Shown here in pieces: positions 8,431-17,079 of a stretch of DNA of 64,000 bases. Made by a program: the position numbers and the translations under genes. The stretch is taken from the NCBI GenBank assembly GCA_017569305.1, contig CP069418.1, forward strand, positions 248,001 to 312,000, given 5' to 3'. Below the pieces are notes generated by a model, which was not told the DNA's origin, made no database searches, and saw nothing but the letters and a program-made list of their open reading frames with translations. The stretch comes from Clostridiales bacterium FE2011. Its GTDB lineage: Bacteria > Bacillota > Clostridia > Christensenellales > Aristaeellaceae. The stretch's first letter is position 1. Every line of letters begins with the position of its first letter.

Positions 8431-9795
8431 TGTTCTGGCCACATGCACTCCGCTTGCGCTGGCATGCGACAGGCTGTGGGTTACTCCGCTGCCGTCACCG
8501 ATCACATACAGGCCGGGATAGGCCGTTTCAAGGTTTTCATCCAGCTGCACTTCCATGTTGTAGAACTTGACCTCAACGCCATAGAGCAGTGTATCGTCAT
8601 TGGCAGTGCCGGGTGCGATCTTGTCCAGGGCATAGATCATCTCGATGATGCCGTCCAGGATCCTCTTCGGGATCACCAGGCTCAGGTCGCCCGGTGTCGC
8701 CGCCAGGGTCGGCGTCACAAAGGAATCGGCAATACGTCCCGGGGTGCTTCTCCGTCCCCGGACCAGGTCGCCGAAGCGCTGCACAATCACACCGCCGCCC
8801 AGCATATTGCTCAGCCGGGCGATGGATTCGCCGTAGCCGTTGGAATCCTTGAACGGCTCAGAGAAATGCTTGCTCACCAGCAGCGCGAAATTCGTGTTTT
8901 CCGTGTGCTTTGCCGGATCTTCATAGCTGTGTCCGTTCACCGTCACGATTCCGTTGGTGTTTTCGCTGACCACCGCGCCGTGAGGATTCATACAGAAGGT
9001 ACGCACCAGGTCTTCAAACTTTTCTGTCCGGTAGACAATTTTGCTCTCGTACAGTTCATCTGTCAGATGGCTGAAAACCTGGGCAGGCAGTTCCACCCGT
9101 ACGCCGATGTCCACCCGGTTGCTCTTGGTGGGAATTCCCATTTCCCGGCATACGCCTTCCATCCATTTGCTGCCGCTCCGGCCGACGGAGATAACGCAAT
9201 GAGACGCCGTATAGCTTTTCCCGTCATCCATCGTGACGCGGTAGTTTTCACCTTCCCGCTTCACGGAGGCCACCGGTGCCTCAAAGAAGAAATCCACCTT
9301 ATCCTTCAGGTCGTTATACAGGTTATCCAGCACCACATAGTTGATATCTGTTCCCAGATGGCGTACCTGTGCGTCCAGCAGGTGCAGCCCGTTCTGCAGG
9401 CAGGTTTTGCGGATAGCGGTATTGGCGGTGGAGTATAGCTTGGTTCCTTCTCCGCCGTATTTCAGGTTGATCTCATCCACATAGCGCATCAGCTCCAGCG
9501 CGCGTTTCTTCCCCACATGTTCATGCAGGCTGCCGCCGAAGTCGTTGGTAATGTTGTATTTTCCGTCAGAAAAAGCGCCCGCTCCGCCGAATCCGCTCAT
9601 AATGGAGCAGGTCTTGCAGCGGATGCAGGACTTAACCTTGTCACCGTCAATGGGGCATTTGCGTCTGTCCAGTTTTCTGCCCAGCTCAAACACAGCCACC
9701 TTCATCGGCTTCTCTGCTTTTTCGGTCAGCTCATAAGCTGTAAAAATGCCTCCGGGGCCCGCCCCGATAATCAGCACATCATAATCCGTCATCAT
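8410..9795 (-). CDS. FAD-dependent dehydrogenase, COG2509-like
   Basis: A 461-residue cytosolic flavoprotein of the uncharacterised COG2509 type. The FAD dinucleotide motif VLIIGAGPGGIFTAYEL is at residues 7-23, followed by a cysteine-rich loop (CPIDG ... CIRCKTC, residues about 43-61) and SGFGGAGAFSDGKYN. The C-terminal YVIGDGSGVTHSLSHASASG closes the FAD fold. The natural substrate is unknown for the family. A longer paralogue lies at 45008-46633 and lacks this cysteine cluster. GGAAAG lies 8 nt before the ATG. The 3' end folds into a hairpin that includes the stop codon. Confidence 0.85.
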   Translation of the reverse strand: MMTDYDVLIIGAGPGGIFTAYELTEKAEKPMKVAVFELGRKLDRRKCPIDGDKVKSCIRCKTCSIMSGFGGAGAFSDGKYNITNDFGGSLHEHVGKKRALELMRYVDEINLKYGGEGTKLYSTANTAIRKTCLQNGLHLLDAQVRHLGTDINYVVLDNLYNDLKDKVDFFFEAPVASVKREGENYRVTMDDGKSYTASHCVISVGRSGSKWMEGVCREMGIPTKSNRVDIGVRVELPAQVFSHLTDELYESKIVYRTEKFEDLVRTFCMNPHGAVVSENTNGIVTVNGHSYEDPAKHTENTNFALLVSKHFSEPFKDSNGYGESIARLSNMLGGGVIVQRFGDLVRGRRSTPGRIADSFVTPTLAATPGDLSLVIPKRILDGIIEMIYALDKIAPGTANDDTLLYGVEVKFYNMEVQLDENLETAYPGLYVIGDGSGVTHSLSHASASGVHVARTILSSTK

Positions 9796-9975
9796 TTTCC
9801 GGTCTTTCCTTGCTTTAGTCCGGCAGAACGGATTCCCGTCCGGTCCCGGCGGATAAATTATACCATTGACCCGGTAAAAAGGAAAGCAAATCCGCGCAGG
9901 TCACGGGATGCTCCGGATATGTTTCATTCTTTTCAGAATTGTTTCATCTTTTTGTCGAATTTACGAATTTCCTCT

Positions 9976-10003
9976 TTCATCTTTTTCATTAATGTATTAT
10001 AAT
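9976..10003 (+). promoter_or_regulatory. Putative promoter of the LCP operon
   Basis: TATAAT at 9998-10003 lies 42 bp before the start at 10046. The -35 region upstream (TTTCAT) is weak, and the flanks are AT-rich. Confidence 0.5.
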
Positions 10004-10045
10004 TAAAGGTGAATCTTCAGTTATCCCAAAGGAGTGTATTCGTCC

Positions 10046-11206
10046 ATGCGGAAACTTTTAGCACTGATTATGATCTTGCTGCTGCTCCCTCTTCCCCTGG
10101 CTGTGGCAGAAGAGTCAGCCGACCTTGCTGTTCCGACTCCTACGCTTTCGCCTGAAGAGTGGGGAAAAAAGAAACTTCCCCATGAGCGTCAGCCGGAGCA
10201 TATCGAAGTAGTCCCCATGGATGAACTGCCCCCTGTTGTGGAAGGACAGCATCACTATCTTCTGCTGTGTATTGACCAGTGGAAGAGGGATCCCCGTCCG
10301 GACAACTCAAAGCCGCCGACCCTGCACGGCCTGCGTCGTGATATGTATGGCAATACAGACGGTATTATGCTCGTCACCCTGGATACGCGTGCGCACCGTA
10401 TTATGCTGACCTCCATCATCCGGGATGCGATCATTCGTAAAATCGACTCCACGGAGAAGGAAGAAAAGCACGGCCGAATCAATTACGTTTACAATGATAA
10501 TGGACCTGAAGCCCTGTGCCAGACAATCAGCCAGCACCTGGGCGTACGGGTCGAAAAATATATCATGTTCACGTGGAGACAGCTGGCCAATATCATCGAC
10601 TATATGGGCGGCGTACAGATTACCCTGAACACGCAGAGCGAAATCAGGAAGCTACAGGGCGTAATCTGGGAAGGCACCGTGTTTGATCCGAACGGAAATG
10701 ACCTGTACAACAACGGCAAGCATCCGACAGGGGTATATACTTTCAAAAACCCCGAAGGCAAGGTCATTGATTATCACTCCGATAAGATCGACAAAAAAAC
10801 TGCCGGTGTTTCCGCGGTCGTCTACATGCGGATCCGGAAGGACAGCTCCGAAGGGGATCTGATGCGCACCCAGCGCGCCCGGAATGTCATACAGGCCCTG
10901 TCGAAAAAATGTAAAGCAATGACCTGGGATGAGGCACAGGGCCTGGCCAACAATCTTCTGGAAAACAACAACAAGACCAATATGAACCTGAACGAGATCA
11001 TCGAAGCTGCCAAGTACGCTTACGAACTTCGTGAATGCACCATCGAAGAGATGCGGATCCCCCACGAGGATATAGCCCGTCGTCCGATCCTGTTCTGTGA
11101 GATGCTGGCGCAGGAAATCAACTGGCCTTACTGTCGGGAAGCTTTCCAGGAATACCTGCAGAACAGCTTCCTTGTCGCGGATGATGAGGACGATGATGAC
11201 TTTTAA
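10046..11206 (+). CDS. LytR-CpsA-Psr (LCP) family protein
   Basis: A 386-residue exported protein. The signal peptide MRKLLALIMILLLLPLPLAVA (residues 1-21) is followed by an LCP domain at about residues 65-290. Signatures are YLLLCIDQW, NTDGIMLVTLDTRAHRIMLTSIIRD (the SxxRD loop) and RINYVYNDNGPEALCQTI. LCP enzymes attach wall polymers such as teichoic acid or capsule to peptidoglycan using lipid-linked donors. The protein ends in an acidic tail. A GTG further upstream falls inside the AAGGAG ribosome site, so I chose the ATG at 10046. It is the first gene of a three-gene envelope set, with 16 bp to the next gene. Confidence 0.85.
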   Translation: MRKLLALIMILLLLPLPLAVAEESADLAVPTPTLSPEEWGKKKLPHERQPEHIEVVPMDELPPVVEGQHHYLLLCIDQWKRDPRPDNSKPPTLHGLRRDMYGNTDGIMLVTLDTRAHRIMLTSIIRDAIIRKIDSTEKEEKHGRINYVYNDNGPEALCQTISQHLGVRVEKYIMFTWRQLANIIDYMGGVQITLNTQSEIRKLQGVIWEGTVFDPNGNDLYNNGKHPTGVYTFKNPEGKVIDYHSDKIDKKTAGVSAVVYMRIRKDSSEGDLMRTQRARNVIQALSKKCKAMTWDEAQGLANNLLENNNKTNMNLNEIIEAAKYAYELRECTIEEMRIPHEDIARRPILFCEMLAQEINWPYCREAFQEYLQNSFLVADDEDDDDF

Positions 11207-11222
11207 TCTTTAGGAGAATGCC

Positions 11223-13034
11223 ATGAAATGTCCCGAATGCGGTCAATGGAACCGCGCATCCATGCCTCACTGTATAAAATGCGGCGCGCCGCTGAATATT
11301 GACGGAGCCTCAAAATTACAGTGGAAGGATACGCTGAAGGACAGCGGTCCTTCCACGGCGTATTTACGTGCCGATGAATTCGGCCAGGTGGATTCCACCC
11401 CTGACGCCCGTGATCAGCTTGCCGGTGAAATGCAGGAACTGAAAAAGCGCAAGCATGAAGGTGCCGAGCGTCAGCGCCGTCTGAGCAAAAGCACAGCCTC
11501 ACGTCCTGAACCCGAAGTCGTTGTCACAGAGGATTCTGCGGAATATACCCGTCGGGTCCGCCGGGTTGAAGAGCCTGTGACCGCGATCCGGGTCCAGCCG
11601 GTTTCCCGCAATGAAAAAGCCCGCCGTGAACAGTCTGAAATCTGGAATCGGGTCCGTTTTATGGATGAAAACGGGGCTTTTGTGGAAAGCCACACCTATG
11701 ATCCCGTTCCTGCCGGCGGATATGGCTACAGCCAGGGAACCGGATCCTGGCACCTGGCCGGGCCGCTGAGCAAAAACATGACCCCTGCTCCTGAAAGGAA
11801 AAAAGGAATCATGAAAATACTGATTATGCTGCTGGTTGTCGCCCTGCTGGTCACAGGCGGATACTTCGGATACCGGTACCTCGCCAGTCAGGACAAGCCT
11901 GATTATAACAAAGACGCCATCATTACCGCTTCGCTGCTTGATGACCTGCCTGCCCACACAATCCTGATCCCGGGCGAGGAGGGCACCACCATTTATGTCC
12001 GTGAGCTGCACGCCAGCTATGTTGTCATGAATGGCTTTGCAACCATCGAGGTGGCGGACCATACCTGGTACGACAACCTGGAAGGTGCCCTGGAGGAGAC
12101 CATGGACGTCACCATGACGCCTTTCCTGAAAACAGCATCCGGCAAACAGACGCCGCTGCCGCTGATCACCTACCCGATCACCATTCCCATCAGTCCGATT
12201 TCCCTGGAAACACCGGAGAGCCTGTACAAAGAAGTTTCCACTACCATGTACTCCATCAAGTTCACGGTCCGGCCCGATTCCCGCATCACAATCAATGGTG
12301 ATGATTATTCAGACATCGTCAATGATGAAACCGGTGAAGTGGTATACAATGCCACGGTACAGCCCATCGGCGTCAATCCCTATGTCATTAAGGTCCGCTC
12401 CCGTTACTGCCGTGAAAACACAATCAATGTGACCCTCTACCGCGAAAAGCAGGAAATCCCGCTTGACCTGGCCGTCGGCACAATCGGCAGCACGGACAAG
12501 AATGTGATGAAGGTTACTGCAACCACGCTGCCCGGCTCCGAGGTTCATATTCTTTCACCCTATTCTGACTTCGATATCACTGAGCTGAACACCACCGGAA
12601 AGTTCTCCTTCATTGCTATTTTCAAAGAGGTAGGCGAAAACACCATCACCATCACCTCTTCGCGCGAAGGTATGAAAACCTCCGTTGTCAACCACAAGGT
12701 GTATTATGTCCCCCGGCCGGAGGAATATACTCCGAAAGCCTGGGCGCTCACTCCTGAAGGCTATTCCGAACTGCTCAACAACATCAAGGTCCGGGCTGAA
12801 AAGCACCAGATCTATGTGGTCAAGGGAACAGTCAAGGATATCAACAACGAGAAACCGCTGCAGGTCGTAATCAACACCAGCGAGGATGGAAAATCCCAGC
12901 CGGTGATTGTGGAATGCCCGGAGCAGTCCAAGTTCCGCTGGGAAAAGGGAAAATATTACCGGATTTATGCGGATGTATCCGGTGTGTATGACAACATGCC
13001 CGTGCTGATTGCCCGTTACAGCTATCTTAAATAA
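11223..13034 (+). CDS. Zinc-ribbon membrane protein with beta-rich extracellular region
   Basis: 603 residues. An N-terminal zinc ribbon (CPECG ... CIKCG, residues 3-21) is followed by a charged cytoplasmic stretch, one membrane segment at about 198-218 (KILIMLLVVALLVTGGYFGY) and roughly 380 extracellular residues. Repeated beta-sandwich-like blocks (PDSRITINGDDY, LPGSEVHILSPYSDFDI) suggest PEGA/Ig-like folds. The last 110 residues (VRAEKHQIYVVKGTVKDI) look like an OB-type domain, similar in outline to the end of the secreted protein at 57.3 kb. I do not recognise a specific function. Its position between LCP and DUF3298 genes suggests an envelope or surface-sensing role. The architecture echoes the protein at 19.3 kb. 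Confidence 0.75.
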   Translation: MKCPECGQWNRASMPHCIKCGAPLNIDGASKLQWKDTLKDSGPSTAYLRADEFGQVDSTPDARDQLAGEMQELKKRKHEGAERQRRLSKSTASRPEPEVVVTEDSAEYTRRVRRVEEPVTAIRVQPVSRNEKARREQSEIWNRVRFMDENGAFVESHTYDPVPAGGYGYSQGTGSWHLAGPLSKNMTPAPERKKGIMKILIMLLVVALLVTGGYFGYRYLASQDKPDYNKDAIITASLLDDLPAHTILIPGEEGTTIYVRELHASYVVMNGFATIEVADHTWYDNLEGALEETMDVTMTPFLKTASGKQTPLPLITYPITIPISPISLETPESLYKEVSTTMYSIKFTVRPDSRITINGDDYSDIVNDETGEVVYNATVQPIGVNPYVIKVRSRYCRENTINVTLYREKQEIPLDLAVGTIGSTDKNVMKVTATTLPGSEVHILSPYSDFDITELNTTGKFSFIAIFKEVGENTITITSSREGMKTSVVNHKVYYVPRPEEYTPKAWALTPEGYSELLNNIKVRAEKHQIYVVKGTVKDINNEKPLQVVINTSEDGKSQPVIVECPEQSKFRWEKGKYYRIYADVSGVYDNMPVLIARYSYLK

Positions 13035-13050
13035 GACAGGAGCTACTCTG

Positions 13051-13803
13051 ATGAAGCGTTTTCTTTCTTTACTGCTGATCCTTGTCCTGTCAGTGCTCCC
13101 GGCCCTGGCAGATCCGCTTCCCATGCTGGAGGATTACGCGGAAGATCTTGTCGTTCCTTATGATGAGTCGGATCCTTCCGCGGGCGTTTTTTCCTACAGT
13201 TACCGCTATCCCCATGTGGATGAGAATGCGGAAGGCGGCATGGGAATCAATGTGTTCTTCTCTGAACTGCTGGACTATGAAAACGAATTTATTGTTCCCA
13301 TGATCCAGGACGCCTATGTGGGCAGCGATACTTCAACAATGATTTCCTATACGGTCACCTGCAATAATGATGATTATTTCTCCGTGTTAATCCGTACAGA
13401 AAAAAACATTCCGGATCATTCACAGGTTACGTGGAAAGGGCATGTCTTTTCCAGGAAAAACGGTATAAGCGGATCCACTTATTCACTGCCCATGCTGCTC
13501 GGAATCCTTTCCCCGACTGAAAACGACGAATGGCTTCAGGAGTATCAGACAGAAAAAGCCGAAACGCTGGTGCGGCAGATGGTCTGGAGCATGATTGAAG
13601 ATAATGCCGGCGATGTCGACTACAATGGCCTTTCAGAAGAAGATCTGGATTCATTTTTCTTCCCGTCCGAAGACTTCTTCCTGGATGAGAACGGTGATCC
13701 TGTTTTCTATCTGCAGCCTTATGATATTCTGGACGAAGTGCCTGAGGGAACGGATCTTTTCACCTTCCCCATTGCCCTGGAGGACATTTTGGACGAACTG
13801 TAA
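13051..13803 (+). CDS. Secreted DUF3298/RsiV-like protein
   Basis: A 250-residue exported protein with signal peptide MKRFLSLLLILVLSVLPALA. The mature part follows the DUF3298 pattern: early FSYSYRYPHVDE, then a long strand-rich middle, and an ending SEDFFLDENGDPVFYLQPYDI, which is the usual DUF3298 finish. The family includes the extracellular lysozyme-binding part of RsiV, but no anti-sigma segment or membrane anchor is present here. The start at 13051 follows GACAGGAGC with good spacing and gives a clean signal peptide. It is the third gene of the LCP set. Confidence 0.75.
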   Translation: MKRFLSLLLILVLSVLPALADPLPMLEDYAEDLVVPYDESDPSAGVFSYSYRYPHVDENAEGGMGINVFFSELLDYENEFIVPMIQDAYVGSDTSTMISYTVTCNNDDYFSVLIRTEKNIPDHSQVTWKGHVFSRKNGISGSTYSLPMLLGILSPTENDEWLQEYQTEKAETLVRQMVWSMIEDNAGDVDYNGLSEEDLDSFFFPSEDFFLDENGDPVFYLQPYDILDEVPEGTDLFTFPIALEDILDEL

Positions 13804-13822
13804 ACAGTACAGAAAAAGTCCA

Positions 13823-13850
13823 TGCATTTTTGGCCTGCCGGGCGTATAAT
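13823..13850 (+). promoter_or_regulatory. Putative ilvE promoter
   Basis: TATAAT at 13845-13850, 35 bp upstream of the ATG, with a weak -35 (TGCATT at 13823-13828). Confidence 0.5.
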
Positions 13851-13885
13851 ATCTCCAATCATTTTATGGGAAAGAAGGAACGTAC

Positions 13886-14953
13886 ATGCTGGACATCAAA
13901 GTAACGCTTTCACAGAATCTCAAACAGAAACCCGCGGACGAGTCTGCCCTCGGTTTCGGCCGGATTTTTACCGACCATATGTTCCTGATGGACTATGAAC
14001 AGGGTGTCGGCTGGAACAACGCCCGCATCGTACCCTACGCTGATTTTTCGCTGGATCCTGCCGCCATGGTTCTCCATTACGGCCAGGCCATTTTTGAAGG
14101 AACCAAATGCTATCGTCGTGCTGACGGCGGTCTGCAGCTCTTCCGTCCCCAGGCCAACCTCGCCCGCATGACCCGCAGCGCAGAGCGCATGGGCATGCCC
14201 GCCCTGGATGAGGAAACCGCCCTGGAAGGCCTGAAGCAGCTGGTTCGTATTGAGGAAGCCTGGGTTCCGCACCGGGACGGCACTTCCCTCTACATTCGCC
14301 CCACCATGATCTCCATGGATGTCGGCCTGGGTGTGCATGCTTCCAAAAAGTATCTGTTCTATATCATCCTCAGCCCCGTGGGTGCCTACTATAAAGAGGG
14401 TCTGAAGCCCGTCAGCATCTATGTTGAGGATGCTTACGTGCGTGCGGTTCGCGGCGGCGTTGGCTTTACCAAATGCGCCGGCAACTACGCGGCCTCCATT
14501 CTCGCCGGTGACGTTGCCGAGAAGAAGGGTTTCTCCCAGGTGCTGTGGCTGGACGGTGTGGAGCAGAAGTACGTTGAGGAAGTCGGCTCCATGAACATGA
14601 TGTTCGCCTACGGCAACAAGATTGTCACCCCCAAACTGAACGGCTCCATCCTCCCCGGCATCACCCGTGACAGCGTGCTGACGCTTGCCCGCTCCATGGG
14701 TTATGAAGCCGAGGAAGAACGCCTGGATATCAATGAAATCTTTGCTGACGCTAAATCCGGCAAGCTGACTGAAGCCTTCGGCACCGGCACTGCCGCGGTC
14801 ATCAGCCCCGTTGGCACCCTGGCCATGAAGGATGAAAAGATCACCATCGGTGACGGCGGAATCGGTAAGGTCGCCCAGAGCCTGTATGATACACTTACCG
14901 GGATCCAGTACGGCCGTCTGGAAGACAAATTCGGCTGGATCATCAAACTGTAA
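13886..14953 (+). CDS. ilvE: Branched-chain amino acid aminotransferase
   Basis: A 355-residue PLP fold-type IV enzyme that transfers the amino group between Leu/Ile/Val and 2-oxoglutarate. It contains LHYGQAIFEGTKCYRRADG and RPQANLARM, both typical of the longer BCAT II type. The PLP lysine is in VGFTKCAGNYAAS near residue 197. EEVGSMNMMFAY and LNGSILPGITRDSVLTLA follow. The length is normal. AAGGA precedes the ATG by 6 nt, and it probably has its own promoter. Confidence 0.95.
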   Translation: MLDIKVTLSQNLKQKPADESALGFGRIFTDHMFLMDYEQGVGWNNARIVPYADFSLDPAAMVLHYGQAIFEGTKCYRRADGGLQLFRPQANLARMTRSAERMGMPALDEETALEGLKQLVRIEEAWVPHRDGTSLYIRPTMISMDVGLGVHASKKYLFYIILSPVGAYYKEGLKPVSIYVEDAYVRAVRGGVGFTKCAGNYAASILAGDVAEKKGFSQVLWLDGVEQKYVEEVGSMNMMFAYGNKIVTPKLNGSILPGITRDSVLTLARSMGYEAEEERLDINEIFADAKSGKLTEAFGTGTAAVISPVGTLAMKDEKITIGDGGIGKVAQSLYDTLTGIQYGRLEDKFGWIIKL

Positions 14954-14974
14954 TTCGAAAGGAATCCAACCTCA

Positions 14975-16021
14975 ATGTTGAGGCAAACCAATACCCGCTC
15001 CCTTCACTGGGCTGACAAGACCATGAGCGTTCTGCGGGCAGATCAGCTGGAGGCCTGCGAGAAAGATCTCGCAGGCCTTCCTTCCCGTTGCCTTTTTGAA
15101 CCTGACTGCAGCGATGTGGATGCAGAAAAGCTGTATGATATTTCCTTTTTCGCGGAGGAAGACCGCAAATCTGCCGGCCGGGCTGTCCATCCTGTGCTCC
15201 ATACGGTAGAGGAGCTTCGGAACCGCGTACTTCATTCTTTTGCCCAGGAAGCTGCCCTGCTCTCCGTGGAAGAACATGATCTCCTTGTACGTGTCATGCT
15301 CTTTGGCGGCCGAACTCCGCTCAATGACTGGAATGAACTGATCCCTGCCCGGGGATTGGTACGCCGTCTCTGGTGCCGCGTGGAAAACGTAGGTTCCAAT
15401 GCCGTCCTGATCCTTCCCTCCCAGCTTTGCGCTACCGTCCTCATGCTCCTGGCCGGGGACAGTCACCGGGATGTCAGGACAATCGTGGAACAGGTACATG
15501 AAAGAATAGACAATACCCTCTATCTCCTTGGAGCCGTGCAGGCTTCCGGCCCTGCGCGTGACATGCTCGCCCTCCTGAAAGGTACCTTTGCCGAAAACAG
15601 GCCTGATCTGGTTGATCGTTTCCTGGTTTCCGGCTATGATTATGTATATAACCGTTCCGGCAGTCTGCTGCTGATTCATCCGGGTCTGGCAGATCCGGAA
15701 CGGATGATGGATATTTCCTATGCCGAAATGGATCCTGAAGCCCTTTCCAAAGCCTCCGAAAGTATCAACGACCTGGAATCTCCCCTGTATGAGCAGATGC
15801 TTTCCGTCATTCAGGGTGCCACCCGTCCCGAAATCACACCGGAAGACGCTGTGGAAGATCTGATTATCCTTGCCAAACAGGAAGTCCCCTGGAAAGACAT
15901 GCTTGAAGTTCTCTCTTCCCTCCTGATCTGTCAGCCCACATCTGAAATGCGGTCCGCCCTGAAGGACCTGTGTGACCGTGTGCCCCGCTGGCTGGATCTG
16001 AGCACCTCGCAGGTACAGTAA
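14975..16021 (+). CDS. Conserved-looking protein of unknown function
   Basis: 348 residues that I do not recognise. It has no signal peptide and no clear membrane segment; the composition is that of an alpha-rich soluble protein. A hydrophobic stretch (SNAVLILPSQLCATVLMLLAG, about 147-167) looks buried rather than transmembrane. The C-terminal third (EITPEDAVEDLIILAKQEV) is helical. GAAAGGAAT lies 9 nt before the ATG. It sits between ilvE and the pseudouridine synthase, whose start follows its stop by 1 bp, so the two are likely cotranscribed. Confidence 0.7.
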   Translation: MLRQTNTRSLHWADKTMSVLRADQLEACEKDLAGLPSRCLFEPDCSDVDAEKLYDISFFAEEDRKSAGRAVHPVLHTVEELRNRVLHSFAQEAALLSVEEHDLLVRVMLFGGRTPLNDWNELIPARGLVRRLWCRVENVGSNAVLILPSQLCATVLMLLAGDSHRDVRTIVEQVHERIDNTLYLLGAVQASGPARDMLALLKGTFAENRPDLVDRFLVSGYDYVYNRSGSLLLIHPGLADPERMMDISYAEMDPEALSKASESINDLESPLYEQMLSVIQGATRPEITPEDAVEDLIILAKQEVPWKDMLEVLSSLLICQPTSEMRSALKDLCDRVPRWLDLSTSQVQ

Positions 16022-16022
16022 T

Positions 16023-16907
16023 ATGCCGCTGAAAGAAATAATCATCCCCAGGGACGCTGTCGGACAGCGTGTAGCGGACTATCTTCGTTCCGCGCTCCCG
16101 GATCTTCCGGAGAGTGTGCTTCGGCGTATCTTTGCTTCCCGGGATGTAAAGCTTGACAGTATCCGGGTTTCCCGTGATCAGCGGCTGCAGGAAGGGCAGT
16201 GCCTGAAAATCTATATACCTGACGCTTCAGCCGGCAGTTCTTCTGCCGCCCCCTCCCTGTCTGTTGTATATGAGGATGACGACGTGCTTCTGGTGAACAA
16301 GCGTGCCGGCATCAGTGTGGAGCCGGATGCCCGCGGCGGTGTCACCCTGACGGATCTGTGCCTGGAATATGTCCGCCGGAACAACCCGGACGCTTTCCCT
16401 CCTGCTGCCTGTCACCGTCTGGACAATAAAACCTGCGGATTGTGTCTTTTTGCGAAAAACCAGCAGGCGCTTGATATCCTGCAGGACGTATTCCGCAGCC
16501 GCAAACTGGAAAAATATTATGTCTGTCTCGTTCGGGGAATCATGAAACCTCCGGAGGCCGTTTGTCACGCCTGGCTTGTAAAGGATGCGCTTCATGCCCG
16601 GGTACGTATCACGGATCATCAGGAACCGGGGGCGAAGCCTGTCACCACTGGTTATGAAACGCTGGAAAGCGGTCCTGTTTCCCGTCTCCGCGTGCATCTG
16701 ATTACCGGCCGCACCCATCAGATCAGGGCTCACCTGGCTGCCCTGGGACATCCGCTGCTGGGTGACGATCTTTACGGGGACCGCGATTTCAATCGCCGGG
16801 AAAAAGCCCGCAGCCTGAAACTCTGTGCTGTCTCTCTCACCATTGACACCGATGGCCGTCTTCCCGCCCTCGACGGCAAAACTTTCACCATCTACCCGCC
16901 GTTTTAA
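16023..16907 (+). CDS. RluA-family pseudouridine synthase
   Basis: A 294-residue enzyme converting uridine to pseudouridine in rRNA or tRNA. The N-terminal 60 residues resemble an S4 RNA-binding domain (VADYLRSALPDLPESVLRRIF). The catalytic motif is present as CHRLDNKTCGLCLFAK around residue 130, with the aspartate in HRLD. VYEDDDVLLVNKRAGISVEP and RLRVHLITGRTHQIRAHLAALGHP-like motifs confirm RluA type. The substrate position cannot be told from sequence alone. Its TAA forms the first two bases of a heptamer array. Confidence 0.9.
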   Translation: MPLKEIIIPRDAVGQRVADYLRSALPDLPESVLRRIFASRDVKLDSIRVSRDQRLQEGQCLKIYIPDASAGSSSAAPSLSVVYEDDDVLLVNKRAGISVEPDARGGVTLTDLCLEYVRRNNPDAFPPAACHRLDNKTCGLCLFAKNQQALDILQDVFRSRKLEKYYVCLVRGIMKPPEAVCHAWLVKDALHARVRITDHQEPGAKPVTTGYETLESGPVSRLRVHLITGRTHQIRAHLAALGHPLLGDDLYGDRDFNRREKARSLKLCAVSLTIDTDGRLPALDGKTFTIYPPF

Positions 16908-16954
16908 TTCATCATTCATCATTCACAATTCATCATTCCGAATTGTGAATTTTC
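16906..16954 (+). repeat. Heptamer repeat array (7 units)
   Basis: Seven gapless 7-bp units, of AATTCAT/CATTCAT type, begin inside the stop codon of the pseudouridine synthase gene. Confidence 0.85.
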
Positions 16955-16969
16955 TTTTTGTTTTAAAAC

Positions 16970-17007
16970 TCGAAACGTTTGCATTTTCTTTTGTGACCAT
17001 ATATAAT
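16970..17007 (+). promoter_or_regulatory. Promoter with cre/LacI-type operator for the alpha-galactosidase
   Basis: TATAAT at 17002-17007 pairs with TTGCAT at 16979-16984 (17-bp spacer). Overlapping the -35 is a 14-mer at 16970-16983 with central AAACGTTT. It matches the CcpA site consensus TGWAARCGYTWNCA at 12 of 14 positions. A LacI-family repressor or catabolite control is likely. Confidence 0.6.
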
Positions 17008-17028
17008 TGTGTTCATATAAGACACTAT

Positions 17029-17063
17029 AATTCTGAATTCATAATTCTGAATTCTGAATTACA
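17029..17063 (+). repeat. Heptamer repeat array (5 units) in the GH27 leader
   Basis: Five gapless units of AATTCTG type lie between the promoter and the ribosome site of the alpha-galactosidase, and so are transcribed as 5' leader. Confidence 0.9.
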
Positions 17064-17079
17064 ATATGAGGTGAATACC

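Noticed and set aside
16825..17079. N-terminal extension of the alpha-galactosidase
   Set aside because: The extended frame crosses the previous gene's stop, two heptamer arrays and the promoter; the GH27 domain begins right at ATG 17080.
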